From Acidobacteriales bacterium 59-55 (lineage in GTDB: Bacteria > Acidobacteriota > Terriglobia > Terriglobales > Acidobacteriaceae): a DNA stretch of 64,000 nt. This document shows, piece by piece, positions 9,879 to 19,517 of this stretch; the first letter of the stretch is position 1; every line of letters begins with the position of its first letter. The stretch covers positions 1 through 64,000 of the forward strand of contig MKSV01000009.1 in NCBI GenBank assembly GCA_001897435.1, written 5' to 3'. Position numbers and translations under genes: made by a program. The notes under the pieces were generated by a model. It did not search any database, was not told the origin of the DNA, and worked only from the letters and a program-made list of their open reading frames with translations.

Positions 9879-10418
9879 ATGTCACGCATTGGCAAAAAGC
9901 CGATCCCCATGCCCGCCGGCGTCAAATACACCGTCAACGGCAATACCGTCCTCGTCGAAGGCCCCAAGGGCAAAGTTACCGCGATGCTTCCCGGCGGAAT
10001 CACGCTCGTCCAAAAGGATGGCAACCTGATTGCCGAACGTCAGGAAGACAAGCAGGCAGCGTTTCACGGGCTTGCCCGCGCACTCGTCTTCAATGCCGTC
10101 ACTGGAGTGACGACCGGATGGACCAAGGAACTCGATGTCGTCGGCATCGGCTACCGCGTGGAGATGAAGGGTAAGAATATGGTCGTCTTCACTCTCGGCT
10201 ATTCGCACCCTATCGAGTTTCCGCTGCCCACCGGAATCGACGTCACCATCGACCCCAAGCAGACTCACATTACGGTCTCCGGCATCGATCGCCAGAAGGT
10301 CGGCCAGGTTGCAGCGGATATGCGCGCGCTGCGCAAGCCCGATCCTTACAAGAACAAGGGCGTCCGCTATACCGGCGAGAAGCTTAAGAAGAAGGTCGGT
10401 AAGACCGGAGCGAAGTAA
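9879..10418 (+). CDS. rplF: 50S ribosomal protein L6
   Basis: Binds near the sarcin-ricin loop. The 179 residues start [15 protein letters not shown], and the C-terminal [20 protein letters not shown] is the L6 signature. Both alpha/beta domains are complete. Confidence 0.99.
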   Translation: MSRIGKKPIPMPAGVKYTVNGNTVLVEGPKGKVTAMLPGGITLVQKDGNLIAERQEDKQAAFHGLARALVFNAVTGVTTGWTKELDVVGIGYRVEMKGKNMVVFTLGYSHPIEFPLPTGIDVTIDPKQTHITVSGIDRQKVGQVAADMRALRKPDPYKNKGVRYTGEKLKKKVGKTGAK

Positions 10419-10424
10419 GACCTC

Positions 10425-10467
10425 GCGGGGCTGAGGCTGGGAGTTGTCGTTCCTGTCTCCGCCCCGC
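10425..10467 (+). other. Long-range hairpin in rplF-rplR spacer
   Basis: GCGGGGC (10425-10431) pairs perfectly with GCCCCGC (10461-10467); the loop is 29 bases. It starts 6 bases after the rplF stop codon. Confidence 0.4.
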
Positions 10468-10530
10468 ACAACGCAATAAGACCGAACGTCGTCAGCACTC
10501 TGGCGACGCCACTAGGAAGGAAAGCGAATT

Positions 10531-10896
10531 ATGATCAATCCTCGCCAACGCAACGTTATCCGCCAGCGCGTGCATACGCGCATCCGTGAGAAGATGTCCG
10601 GAACTGCCGAGCGCCCGCGTCTCAACGTCTATCGCTCGCTCAACCACATCTACACGCAGCTGATCGATGACCTCAACGGCGTTACCATCGCCTCTGCCTC
10701 CTCGATGGGGAAGAAGGGCGAAGAGAAGAACTATGGCGGCAATATCGCTGCCGCTGCCGAAGTGGGCAAGCTCATCGCCCAGCGCGCGCAGGAGAAGGGC
10801 ATCAAGAAGGTTGTCTTCGACCGCGGCGGCTATCTGTACCACGGCCGCGTCAAGGCACTCGCAGATGCTGCCCGCGAAGCTGGACTCGATTTCTAA
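10531..10896 (+). CDS. rplR: 50S ribosomal protein L18
   Basis: 5S rRNA-binding protein. The 121 residues include [20 protein letters not shown] and the C-terminal [20 protein letters not shown], both typical. An AGGAAGGAAA ribosome-binding site precedes the start. Confidence 0.99.
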   Translation: MINPRQRNVIRQRVHTRIREKMSGTAERPRLNVYRSLNHIYTQLIDDLNGVTIASASSMGKKGEEKNYGGNIAAAAEVGKLIAQRAQEKGIKKVVFDRGGYLYHGRVKALADAAREAGLDF

Positions 10897-10941
10897 GGAT
10901 CAGGCCCCCAAGCGGCGGCCAGAAAGCTGGATGAAGACATT

Positions 10942-11448
10942 ATGGCAATGAAGAAAAGAATCGACGCGAACCGGCTCAATCTGAAAGATGAAGTCGTTTC
11001 GATCAATCGCGTCACCAAGGTCGTCAAGGGCGGCAAGAACATGTCGTTCGCCGCTCTGGTCGTCATCGGTGATCCCGGCGAAGGCGTGGTCGGATACGGT
11101 TCGGGCAAGGCCAAGGAAGTTCCCCAGGCGATTCGCAAGGGGATCGAAGCGGCCAAGAAGAATCTGCACAAGGTCAACCTTACCGACACCACCATTCCGC
11201 ACCAGGTGCTGGGACGGTTCGGCGCCGGCCAGGTGATGCTGAAGCCCGCCGCCGAAGGTACCGGCGTCATTGCCGGCAAGACGGTTCGTGCCGTCATGAC
11301 CGCGGCCGGCGTGCAGAACGTGCTCACCAAATCGCTGGGCACCGCCAACCCGCACAACGTTATCAAGGCCACCTTCGACGCTCTTATCCAGCTTCGCAAC
11401 AAGGCCGAAGTCGCCGCTCTGCGCGGTAAAGCAGTCGAAGAGCTCTAG
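10942..11448 (+). CDS. rpsE: 30S ribosomal protein S5
   Basis: S5 shapes the mRNA entry channel and decoding fidelity. It is 168 residues with the double-stranded RNA-binding-like N-domain ([20 protein letters not shown]) and [20 protein letters not shown]. The last codons and stop form an inverted repeat described separately. Confidence 0.99.
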   Translation: MAMKKRIDANRLNLKDEVVSINRVTKVVKGGKNMSFAALVVIGDPGEGVVGYGSGKAKEVPQAIRKGIEAAKKNLHKVNLTDTTIPHQVLGRFGAGQVMLKPAAEGTGVIAGKTVRAVMTAAGVQNVLTKSLGTANPHNVIKATFDALIQLRNKAEVAALRGKAVEEL

Positions 11449-11455
11449 CTCTTCG
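11436..11455 (+). other. Hairpin enclosing the rpsE stop codon
   Basis: CGAAGAG (11436-11442) pairs with CTCTTCG (11449-11455); the 6-base loop CTCTAG contains the TAG stop. The wider sequence is a 20-base near-palindrome (9 bp plus a 2-base centre). Confidence 0.55.
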
Positions 11456-11484
11456 CTCAATAGATTCAGAGGAGCTCCAGTCCA

Positions 11485-11679
11485 ATGGCTGACAATAACG
11501 CAACTGCCAAAATCAAGCTGCAATACTTCCGTTCCAAGATCTGCACCCCGGTCAAGCACAAGCTCGTCATCAAGGGCCTGGGCTTTACTCGTCTCAACCA
11601 GATCGTCGAGCGCGAAGACACGCCGTCGATTCGCGGCATGGTCGCGAAGGTTCCACATCTGGTCCGCGTCGTCGAGTAG
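11485..11679 (+). CDS. rpmD: 50S ribosomal protein L30
   Basis: Small large-subunit protein, 64 residues. The pattern IKLQYFRSKICTPVKHKLVI then LGFTRLNQIVEREDTPSIRG matches L30. It has a good GAGGAGCTCC ribosome-binding site and lies between rpsE and rplO as expected. Confidence 0.97.
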   Translation: MADNNATAKIKLQYFRSKICTPVKHKLVIKGLGFTRLNQIVEREDTPSIRGMVAKVPHLVRVVE

Positions 11680-11770
11680 CAACCTGGCGGCGCAACCGTT
11701 CTACGCCCACAGGGCCAATCAAATGCGAGTCGGTCAGCCAGCGCGCGGACCGGCGTTAAGCGAGGAAACA

Positions 11771-12232
11771 ATGGCAATTCGCAATCTCTCCAATCTCCGT
11801 GCTCCTAAAAAAGCCAATGAAAACAAGAAGCGCGTCGGACGCGGTATGGGCTCCGGCATCGGCAAGACCTCAGGCCGTGGCCACAAGGGTCAGGGATCAC
11901 GCTCCGGTTCGAGCCTGATGCGCGGCTTCGAAGGCGGCCAGATGCCCCTTCATCGCCGCCTGCCCAAGCGCGGCTTCACCAATATCTTCCGCGTCGAGTA
12001 CCAGGTTCTCGGCCTCGATCGCATCGCCGAGATCAACGCTGCCTCCAGCGAGACCGAGTTTACCCTCGACAAGATCATCGCCCTCGGTCTTCTGCGCAAG
12101 AAGAAGGGTCTTATCAAAGTGCTCAATAACGGCGAGTTGAAGGTTGCCGTCACCGTGCATGCGCACAAGTTTTCCAAGACCGCCCAGGAAGCGATCGAGA
12201 AGGCGGGCGGCAAGGCCATCCTCATCGGCTAG
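11771..12232 (+). CDS. rplO: 50S ribosomal protein L15
   Basis: Late-assembly large-subunit protein. I start it at MAIRNLSNLRAPKKANENKK (153 residues), 5 bases after GAGGAAACA; an in-frame earlier start at 11723 is not family-like. The Gly-rich N-terminal segment (KRVGRGMGSGIGKTSGRGHK) and RRLPKRGFTN are diagnostic. Confidence 0.98.
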   Translation: MAIRNLSNLRAPKKANENKKRVGRGMGSGIGKTSGRGHKGQGSRSGSSLMRGFEGGQMPLHRRLPKRGFTNIFRVEYQVLGLDRIAEINAASSETEFTLDKIIALGLLRKKKGLIKVLNNGELKVAVTVHAHKFSKTAQEAIEKAGGKAILIG

Positions 12233-12250
12233 GCAGCATTTAGAATGGAT

Positions 12251-12278
12251 GGCAGATGAGGCTTGGTCCTCATCTGCC
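12251..12278 (+). other. 11-bp perfect hairpin in rplO-secY spacer
   Basis: GGCAGATGAGG (12251-12261) is exactly complementary to CCTCATCTGCC (12268-12278) around the loop CTTGGT. It begins 18 bases after the rplO stop and has no U-tract, so it is not a canonical terminator. Confidence 0.75.
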
Positions 12279-12319
12279 GGTTCATTCGCAGCAGGTTTCA
12301 CCCCGAGGTCCACTCTCCG

Positions 12320-13729
12320 ATGTTCGAGAAATTCGCAAACATCTTCCGTATTGCCGATCTGCGCACGCGGGTTCTTTTCACGCTTGCCATGCTGGCTATT
12401 TATCGCCTCGGGTCGCACATTCCCACCCCCGGCATCAACGCTGACATGCTGGCCCAGTATTTCAACCAGAACTCCGGCTCGTCGCTCGGGCTGGTCGATC
12501 TGTTTTCGGGCGGCAACCTGCGCAAGCTGACGGTCTTCGCTCTCGGCATCATGCCGTACATCACCGCCTCCATCATCTTCCAGTTGCTCACTGTCATCTA
12601 TGAGCCGCTGGCCAAGCTGCAGAAGGAAGGCGAACTCGGCCGGCGCAAGATCACTCAGTGGACCCGTTACGTCACCATCATGCTGGGCGTCGTCCAGTCC
12701 TTTGCAATCGCGCTGACCCTGACCAATACCTCGACCGGCGAATCGATGGTCACCATCTCGAAGGCGCTGTTCATCCCGCTCTGCGTACTGACGCTGACGG
12801 CCGGCACAGGCTTCGTCATGTGGCTGGGCGAGCAGATCACCGACCGCGGCATCGGCAACGGCATGAGCCTTCTGATCTTCGCGGGTATCGTCGTGGGCCT
12901 GCCTGCCGGTATCGGCGACCTCTGGCAGAACGCCGTTGACCGCACCTGGGGCGCCTTCACCCCGTTCGCTCTTCTCCTGCTGATCGTGGGCATGCTCGCC
13001 GTCGTCGCCTTCATCGTCTACGTCGAGAAGTCGGAGCGGCGCATCCCGGTCCAGTATGCCAAACGCATCGTCGGCCGCAAGATGATGGGCGGGCAGTCGA
13101 CGCATCTTCCGCTGAAGGTCAACTCCGGCGGCGTGATGCCAGTCATCTTCGCCGCATCGATCCTCTCCGCGCCGCTGCTGTTTTCGGGCGCCAGCATCTT
13201 TGGATACTCGCTGCACGATTCGCGGTTCTTTGGGCCGCTCTTCCAGGCTCTCGGGCCGGGCGAACCCTGGTATGTTCTCCTCTACTCCGTCTCCATTATT
13301 TTCTTTGCGTATTTCTATATCTCCATCGTCTTCCGCCCGGACGACATTGCCGACAATATGCGCAAGTACGGCGGATTTATCCCCGGCATTCGTCCCGGCA
13401 AGCGTACTGCGGACTTCATCAACGATGTGCTGACGCGCATCACTCTCGTCGGCGGCGTCTATCTCGTCATCATCTCGCTGATCCCGATGCTTCTTCTCAG
13501 CGGTATCCACTTCAACCATCTTTGGCTGATTGGAGGAATGTTCGACCGGATGCCGACGTGGGTCACGAACGGCCTCGGCGTCAATTTCTACTTCGGCGGC
13601 ACCTCGCTGCTGATCGTGGTTGGCGTGGCGATGGATACGGTGCAACAGATCGAAGCCCAACTGGTCATGCGCCACTACGAGGGCTTCTCTCCGCGGAGCG
13701 GCCGCATTCGTGGCCGCAAGAGCTGGTAG
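12320..13729 (+). CDS. secY: Protein translocase channel subunit SecY
   Basis: Ten-helix channel of the SecYEG translocon in the inner membrane. I start it at MFEKFANIFRIADLRTRV (469 residues). The TTG at 12263 in frame lies inside the hairpin region and adds non-family sequence. Family landmarks: LGSHIPTPGI after helix 1, the plug region GGNLRKLTVFALGIMPYI, the cytosolic loop QYAKRIVGRKMMGGQ, and QIEAQLVMRHYEGF near the C-terminus. adk begins 5 bases downstream. Confidence 0.99.
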   Translation: MFEKFANIFRIADLRTRVLFTLAMLAIYRLGSHIPTPGINADMLAQYFNQNSGSSLGLVDLFSGGNLRKLTVFALGIMPYITASIIFQLLTVIYEPLAKLQKEGELGRRKITQWTRYVTIMLGVVQSFAIALTLTNTSTGESMVTISKALFIPLCVLTLTAGTGFVMWLGEQITDRGIGNGMSLLIFAGIVVGLPAGIGDLWQNAVDRTWGAFTPFALLLLIVGMLAVVAFIVYVEKSERRIPVQYAKRIVGRKMMGGQSTHLPLKVNSGGVMPVIFAASILSAPLLFSGASIFGYSLHDSRFFGPLFQALGPGEPWYVLLYSVSIIFFAYFYISIVFRPDDIADNMRKYGGFIPGIRPGKRTADFINDVLTRITLVGGVYLVIISLIPMLLLSGIHFNHLWLIGGMFDRMPTWVTNGLGVNFYFGGTSLLIVVGVAMDTVQQIEAQLVMRHYEGFSPRSGRIRGRKSW

Positions 13730-13733
13730 GGAA

Positions 13734-14468
13734 GTGCCGACCTTGACCAGCGATTCGGCAGCACATCATTCTCCGGCCCAGGCAGGCACCACCTTTCTGC
13801 CCGGGCCGGTCCTTCTTTTAGGCGCACCCGGAGTCGGCAAGGGTACCCAGGCCCAGCTTCTAATGGCTGAGTTCGGCATCCCGCAGATCTCCACCGGCGA
13901 CATTCTCCGCGGCAACATCGCTCGTGGGACCGAGTTGGGCAAGGCCGCCAAAGAGTTGATGGACAAGGGGCAACTGGTCCCGGACCAGATCGTCAACGAC
14001 ATGGTGCAGGCACGTCTTGACAACGACGACGTTCACGCCGGTTACATTCTCGATGGCTTTCCTCGCACGCTGGCCCAGGCAACCTGGCTCGACACCCATC
14101 TTCCTATCTTCGGCGAGACACCTCCGCTGGTGGCCGTCAACATTCGCGTCGATGAGGCGGAGCTGCTTCGGCGTATCACTGGCCGCCGTACCTGCACCGT
14201 CTGCAAGCATATCTACAATATCTACTCGCATCCGCCGGTTAAGCCAGGCGTCTGCGATATCGACGGCAGCACGCTCTCGCAACGCAGCGACGATACGGAG
14301 GCCGCCTTCGCCGAACGGATGAAGGCCTACGTCTCCCTGACGGCCCCGGTGATCGAGCATTATCGCGCCAGCAACCGCTTTCGCGAGGTAGACGGCGCGG
14401 CTCCCGTGGAAGAGGTCGCTGAAAGCATCGTCTCGGCGCTGAAGTCCTTGCGCCAATCCAAGCACTGA
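13734..14468 (+). CDS. adk: Adenylate kinase, zinc-lid form
   Basis: Converts ATP + AMP to 2 ADP in the cytosol. The best start is GTG at 13734, 4 bases after the secY stop with GTAGGGAA as ribosome-binding site; the open frame extends further upstream into secY. The P-loop is GAPGVGKGTQ, with about 30 extra N-terminal residues before it. The LID is the long form with CTVC, then 16 residues, then CDID, the Cys3-Asp zinc arrangement of Bacillus enzymes. DGFPRT and the R-rich core are present. Total 244 residues. Confidence 0.97.
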   Translation: MPTLTSDSAAHHSPAQAGTTFLPGPVLLLGAPGVGKGTQAQLLMAEFGIPQISTGDILRGNIARGTELGKAAKELMDKGQLVPDQIVNDMVQARLDNDDVHAGYILDGFPRTLAQATWLDTHLPIFGETPPLVAVNIRVDEAELLRRITGRRTCTVCKHIYNIYSHPPVKPGVCDIDGSTLSQRSDDTEAAFAERMKAYVSLTAPVIEHYRASNRFREVDGAAPVEEVAESIVSALKSLRQSKH

Positions 14469-14483
14469 GCTATAAGCCTAAAA

Positions 14484-15233
14484 ATGGCAATACTCATCAA
14501 ATCGCCCGCAGAGATCGAAAAGATGCGGATCTCCGGCAAGGCTCTCCGCCAGGTCCACGACGCCGTTGCGCCCTTCGTCAAGCCGGGCGCCACCACGATG
14601 GACCTCGAGAATGCCGCCGTCCGCAAGATCACCGAGCTTGGCGCCGTAGCCGCCTTTAAGGGCTACCACGGCTATCCCGCGGCCCTTTGCACGTCGATCA
14701 ACGAGGAAGTGGTTCACGGCATTCCCAATGAAAAGCGCGTCCTCAACGAGGGCGATATCGTCTCGATCGACTGCGGAGTCATCATTGACGGTTTTTACTC
14801 GGACGCCGCCGTTACCTACGCGGTCGGCAAGGTTAGCCCCCAGACGCAGAAGCTGCTTGACGTGACGCTTGCCTCGCTGGAGGCGGCAATCCAGCAGTGC
14901 CAGGTCGGTGGCCGGCTCTTCGATATTTCCGCGGCAGTACAGGAGTTATGCGAAGCTGAAGGCTTTGGAGTCGTCCGCGACTTCGTCGGCCACGGAATCG
15001 GAAAATCCATGCACGAAGATCCCCAGGTTCCCAACTTTGGCCCTGCCGGCAAGGGGCCGAGACTCAAGGCAGGCATGGTTCTGGCCATCGAGCCGATGAT
15101 CAACGCGGGCGGCCCGGAGGTGCGGGTGCTGAAGGACGGCTGGACCGCCGTGACCGTCGATGGAGGCTATAGCGCCCACTTCGAGCACACCGTAGCCCTC
15201 ACAAAAGATGGCCCCCGGGTGCTTACCCGTTAG
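14484..15233 (+). CDS. map: Methionine aminopeptidase, type I
   Basis: Removes the initiator methionine from nascent proteins. The 249-residue M24A fold has the metal ligands in order: D in SIDCGVI, D in SDAAVTY, H in GHGIGKSMHEDP, E in AIEPMI and E in SAHFEHT. It follows adk by 15 bases in the order secY-adk-map-infA common in bacteria. Confidence 0.98.
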   Translation: MAILIKSPAEIEKMRISGKALRQVHDAVAPFVKPGATTMDLENAAVRKITELGAVAAFKGYHGYPAALCTSINEEVVHGIPNEKRVLNEGDIVSIDCGVIIDGFYSDAAVTYAVGKVSPQTQKLLDVTLASLEAAIQQCQVGGRLFDISAAVQELCEAEGFGVVRDFVGHGIGKSMHEDPQVPNFGPAGKGPRLKAGMVLAIEPMINAGGPEVRVLKDGWTAVTVDGGYSAHFEHTVALTKDGPRVLTR

Positions 15234-15328
15234 GAGAATGGCCCCGGTTCGGGGTATGATAAGAGATGCTGCGTGCGCAGGCGCGCAGTTGTGTCGAAAG
15301 TGGACGTCAACCCACTGAAAAGACTCAG

Positions 15329-15350
15329 CCGGCGGTTTCGTAAACGCCGG
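15329..15350 (+). other. Hairpin in infA leader
   Basis: CCGGC, bulged G, GTTT, loop CGT, AAAC, GCCGG: a 9-bp stem with one bulge at 15329-15350, 50 bases before the infA start codon. The 166-base map-infA spacer also holds a CCCCG-GTT-CGGGG hairpin (15242-15254) and the palindrome AACCCGGGTT (15374-15383). Confidence 0.5.
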
Positions 15351-15399
15351 GCAAGAATGGAAATTCAGGGCTCAACCCGGGTTTTCCAAAGGAGATCGT

Positions 15400-15618
15400 T
15401 TGTCGAAGGAAGATGCAATCGAAGTCATGGCAGTCGTCGTCGAGACTCTGCCGAACGCCATGTTCAAGGTCGAGCTTGAGAACAAGCATCAGGCTTTGGC
15501 GCACGTCTCCGGACGCATGCGCAAAAACTTCATTCGCATTCTCCCCGGCGACCGTGTCGCGATTGAGCTTAGCCCGTACGATCTCAACCGCGGCCGTATC
15601 GTCTATCGCTACAAGTAG
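15400..15618 (+). CDS. infA: Translation initiation factor IF-1
   Basis: Binds the 30S A site during initiation. The 72-residue S1-like OB fold begins with an unusual TTG start: TTG-TCG-AAG-GAA-GAT gives (M)[12 protein letters not shown], the family N-terminus, and AAAGGAGA ends 5 bases upstream. [18 protein letters not shown] is diagnostic. A TTG start on a core initiation gene is notable, because start-codon strength can limit IF-1 supply. Confidence 0.97.
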   Translation: MSKEDAIEVMAVVVETLPNAMFKVELENKHQALAHVSGRMRKNFIRILPGDRVAIELSPYDLNRGRIVYRYK

Positions 15619-15627
15619 AGAATCCTC

Positions 15628-15653
15628 GGCTGTATCGATCTGGCTGTATCGAT
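15628..15653. repeat. Tandem duplication in infA-rpmJ spacer
   Basis: GGCTGTATCGAT occurs at 15628-15639 and 15642-15653, a period of 14. A second duplication in the same spacer, GCCACCGGGGC, occurs at 15698-15708 and 15713-15723 (period 15). Confidence 0.8.
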
Positions 15654-15743
15654 TTTATTAAGAGCGCAGCGTGAGCTGTGCTTGTATTGCGCACCATGCC
15701 ACCGGGGCTTCGGCCACCGGGGCACGACTCAGAAGGGAATCAA

Positions 15744-15857
15744 ATGAAGGTCCGAGCATCAGTAAAGAAGATTTGCGACAAGTGCAAAGTCATCCACCGC
15801 CGCGGCGTCGTTCGTGTCATCTGCGAGAACGCCAAGCACAAGCAGCGGCAGGGATAA
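15744..15857 (+). CDS. rpmJ: 50S ribosomal protein L36
   Basis: Very small zinc-ribbon protein of 37 residues, easily missed because of its length. It reads [14 protein letters not shown] at the start, and its zinc ligands C11, C14, C27 and H32 are all in place. It ends KHKQRQG-stop. AGAAGGGAA precedes the ATG. The position between infA and rpsM is the conserved one. Confidence 0.97.
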   Translation: MKVRASVKKICDKCKVIHRRGVVRVICENAKHKQRQG

Positions 15858-15864
15858 AGAAAGA

Positions 15865-15888
15865 TAAGCGGAGGCGTATCTCTGCTTA
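15865..15888 (+). other. 9-bp hairpin in rpmJ-rpsM spacer
   Basis: TAAGCGGAG (15865-15873), loop GCGTAT, CTCTGCTTA (15880-15888), including one G-U pair. It starts 8 bases after the rpmJ stop in the 154-base leader of the alpha group. In E. coli this leader binds S4; no similarity to that pseudoknot was established here. Confidence 0.6.
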
Positions 15889-16011
15889 CCGAATCCGGCC
15901 CCCGCGGGCTAGTTAGCCGAAGTCAAGGCTTGCGTTGAACCCGCCGGACCAGTCGAAAACCATTCACCCGCTCCCCGACAAGTTCCAGGAGCTCAACCGA
16001 AAAGGAACCCC

Positions 16012-16392
<381 letters not shown>

Positions 16393-16815
16393 ATGGCGAA
16401 GACACAGAACACCAAAGCTGCCGGCAAGGCTGGGAAGAACAAGAAGTTCAAGAAGCGCGAGCGCAAGAACGTTCCATTCGGTCTCGTCTTCATTCAGGCT
16501 TCCTTCAACAACACCATCGTCACCATCACCGACCAGGCGGGCAACACGCTTTCCTGGAAGAGCAGCGGCTCGCTCGGCTTCCGCGGCTCCCGCAAGGGAA
16601 CCCCGTTTGCGGCGCAGCAGGCTGCTGTCGGCGCTGCCAACGCGGCCCGCGATCACGGTCTGCGCTCGGTCGACGTGCGCGTCTCCGGTCCCGGCTCCGG
16701 CCGCGAGTCCGCGATCCGCGCTCTCGCCACGGCGGGCATCGAGGTTCGCAGCATCCGCGACGTTACGCCGATGCCGCACAACGGTTGCCGCCCGCCCAAG
16801 CGTCGCCGCGTATAA
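16393..16815 (+). CDS. rpsK: 30S ribosomal protein S11
   Basis: Platform protein of the 30S subunit. The 140 residues have a Lys-rich N-terminus of about 25 residues beyond the usual start, then [15 protein letters not shown] and the C-terminal [18 protein letters not shown] signature. It abuts rpsM with no spacer. Confidence 0.99.
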   Translation: MAKTQNTKAAGKAGKNKKFKKRERKNVPFGLVFIQASFNNTIVTITDQAGNTLSWKSSGSLGFRGSRKGTPFAAQQAAVGAANAARDHGLRSVDVRVSGPGSGRESAIRALATAGIEVRSIRDVTPMPHNGCRPPKRRRV

Positions 16816-16821
16816 GTAATC

Positions 16822-16861
16822 GGCTATCGGCTTCCTGAGTCAAAGATGGAAGCCGATAGCC
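16822..16861 (+). other. 14-bp perfect hairpin in rpsK-rpsD spacer
   Basis: GGCTATCGGCTTCC (16822-16835) is fully complementary to GGAAGCCGATAGCC (16848-16861), with a 12-base loop. It starts 7 bases after the rpsK stop and ends 81 bases before rpsD. There is no U-tract. It is the longest perfect stem seen in the ribosomal block. Confidence 0.8.
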
Positions 16862-16942
16862 AAAGTTGTTTCAACCGGATCGTGACTGAAGCGCTGCCAG
16901 CGTGTAAAGCGATCGACACCCGAAGTCAGGAGATAGAAAGAA

Positions 16943-17575
16943 ATGGCACGTTACACAGGACCCGTCTGCCGCCTCTGCCGCCGCGACGGCACCAAACTCT
17001 TCCTCAAGGGAGCCAAGTGCTTCACCGAGAAATGCCCGGTCGAGAAGCGCAACTTCCCTCCCGGCCAGCACGGCCAGTCCAAGAAGCAGAAGAAGGTCGT
17101 CGGCTATGGTCTCCAGCTTCGCGAGAAGCAGAAGGCCAAGCGCATCTACTTCACGCTCGAGACCCAGTTCCGCGCCTACTACCAGAAGGCATCCAACCGT
17201 ACCGGCGTCACGGGCGAACTCCTGCTGCAACAGCTTGAGACCCGTCTCGATAACGTGTGCTATCGTCTCGGCTTTGCCATGAGCCGCCGCCAGGCCCGCC
17301 AGATCGTCCGTCACGGACACATCCAGGTCAACGGCCGCAAGGTCAACATCCCGTCCTTCCAGTGCAAGGTCGGCGACGAGATCGCGATCCGCGAAGGCTC
17401 GAAGGCTCTGGGGATTCTCGAAGAGTCGAAGAACTTCGCCAGTGGCCAAAGCTCGGTGCAGTGGCTCGACATCAACCGCGACAATCTCTCCGGCAAGGTG
17501 CTCGCCCTGCCGAAGCGCGAAGACGTCAACCTGCCCGTCAACGAGCAGCTTATCGTCGAACTTTACAGCAAGTAA
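16943..17575 (+). CDS. rpsD: 30S ribosomal protein S4
   Basis: Primary 16S-binding protein and alpha-operon repressor in E. coli. It is 210 residues, beginning [20 protein letters not shown]. It is a zinc-type S4, with CRLC near residue 9 and two further cysteines (CFTEKC) around residues 26-31. The S4 RNA-binding domain ([20 protein letters not shown]) follows. Confidence 0.99.
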   Translation: MARYTGPVCRLCRRDGTKLFLKGAKCFTEKCPVEKRNFPPGQHGQSKKQKKVVGYGLQLREKQKAKRIYFTLETQFRAYYQKASNRTGVTGELLLQQLETRLDNVCYRLGFAMSRRQARQIVRHGHIQVNGRKVNIPSFQCKVGDEIAIREGSKALGILEESKNFASGQSSVQWLDINRDNLSGKVLALPKREDVNLPVNEQLIVELYSK

Positions 17576-17600
17576 CTGTAGACGTTACGAAATACTGGGT

Positions 17601-17635
17601 ATTCCGCGTCCGGATCTTCGGGCGCGGGATTTTCC
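17601..17635 (+). other. 12-bp hairpin with short U stretch in rpsD-rpoA spacer
   Basis: ATTCCGCGTCCG (17601-17612), loop GATCTT, CGGGCGCGGGAT (17619-17630), including two G-U pairs, followed by TTTCC. It resembles a leaky intrinsic terminator or attenuator between rpsD and rpoA; the U stretch is too short for confident termination. Confidence 0.6.
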
Positions 17636-17718
17636 ACCGCAGGACTTACAACCTAACCGCAACCGAACCACCCGCCGGTCGCAAAGTGCATCGCGGCCAG
17701 GACGGAAAGGAGAAACAC

Positions 17719-18816
<1,098 letters not shown>

Positions 18817-18831
18817 CAACACGCTTCACCC

Positions 18832-18861
18832 CGGAGAGATCGCTCAACGGCGATCTCTCCG
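18832..18861 (+). other. 12-bp perfect hairpin in rpoA-rplQ spacer
   Basis: CGGAGAGATCGC (18832-18843) is fully complementary to GCGATCTCTCCG (18850-18861), loop TCAACG. It starts 15 bases after the rpoA stop. No U-tract follows. Confidence 0.75.
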
Positions 18862-18917
18862 CATTCCAATCGCAATTCCGACTCACGGCGACAGCCCAGT
18901 CGAAGGAGATCAACAAA

Positions 18918-19397
18918 ATGCGCCACCGCAATGCAGGATTCAAATTAGGCCGCAACACCAGCCATCGCCGCGCCATGCTGCGCAACCTCGTCACCTCCAT
19001 CATCCTGATGGACCGCGTCGAGACCACCATCACCAAGTGCAAGGCCACCCGTCCGCTGGTCGAGAAGATGATTACCCTCGGCAAGCGAGGAGATGTCCAC
19101 GCCCGTCGCCAGGCTGCTGCCTACCTCATGACGCCTGAAGCGGTGGACCGTCTTTTTGCTACCGTGGCTCCGCGTTACGGAGCACGCAACGGCGGCTATC
19201 TTCGTATCGTACGCAGCGGAGCCCGCAAGGGCGACGCCGCCGAGATGGCCTTCATCGAACTGCTCGGCGCAGAGCACGAGTTGAACGAAAAGGCTCAGAA
19301 GCGTGCCGATGCCCGCGCCAAGCGACGTGAAGAGCTTGCCAAGCAGATGGAAGAGCAAAATCCCGGCGAAGCTCCCGACCCCAACGCCGAGCCGTAA
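18918..19397 (+). CDS. rplQ: 50S ribosomal protein L17
   Basis: Tunnel-exit-side protein. The 159 residues start MRHRNAGFKLGRNTSHRRAM, the family start. GARKGDAAEMAFIELLG closes the L17 domain near residue 118. The last ~40 residues are a charged, probably helical extension. AAGGAGATC provides the ribosome-binding site. It is the last gene of the alpha group. Confidence 0.98.
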   Translation: MRHRNAGFKLGRNTSHRRAMLRNLVTSIILMDRVETTITKCKATRPLVEKMITLGKRGDVHARRQAAAYLMTPEAVDRLFATVAPRYGARNGGYLRIVRSGARKGDAAEMAFIELLGAEHELNEKAQKRADARAKRREELAKQMEEQNPGEAPDPNAEP

Positions 19398-19418
19398 ACC
19401 GGCATTGTGATTCAAACG

Positions 19419-19447
19419 AAAGGCGCACCCGAGAGGATGCGCCTTTT
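19419..19447 (+). terminator. Intrinsic terminator of the ribosomal cluster
   Basis: AAAGGCGCA (19419-19427) pairs exactly with TGCGCCTTT (19438-19446) around a 10-base loop and is followed by T and TGT. It lies 21 bases after the rplQ stop. The opposing gene ends at 19518. Confidence 0.85.
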
Positions 19448-19517
19448 GTCTTGTTCGTTGCCGAGACTCTCTGATGATGCCGGCGATGCGTGATGGCCCC
19501 TCGCCCGGCAGGGAAGA

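Noticed and set aside
11897..13675. 592-codon open frame on the minus strand
   Set aside because: Runs antisense to rplO, secY and the start of adk; composition is typical of a reverse-frame shadow in high-GC DNA.
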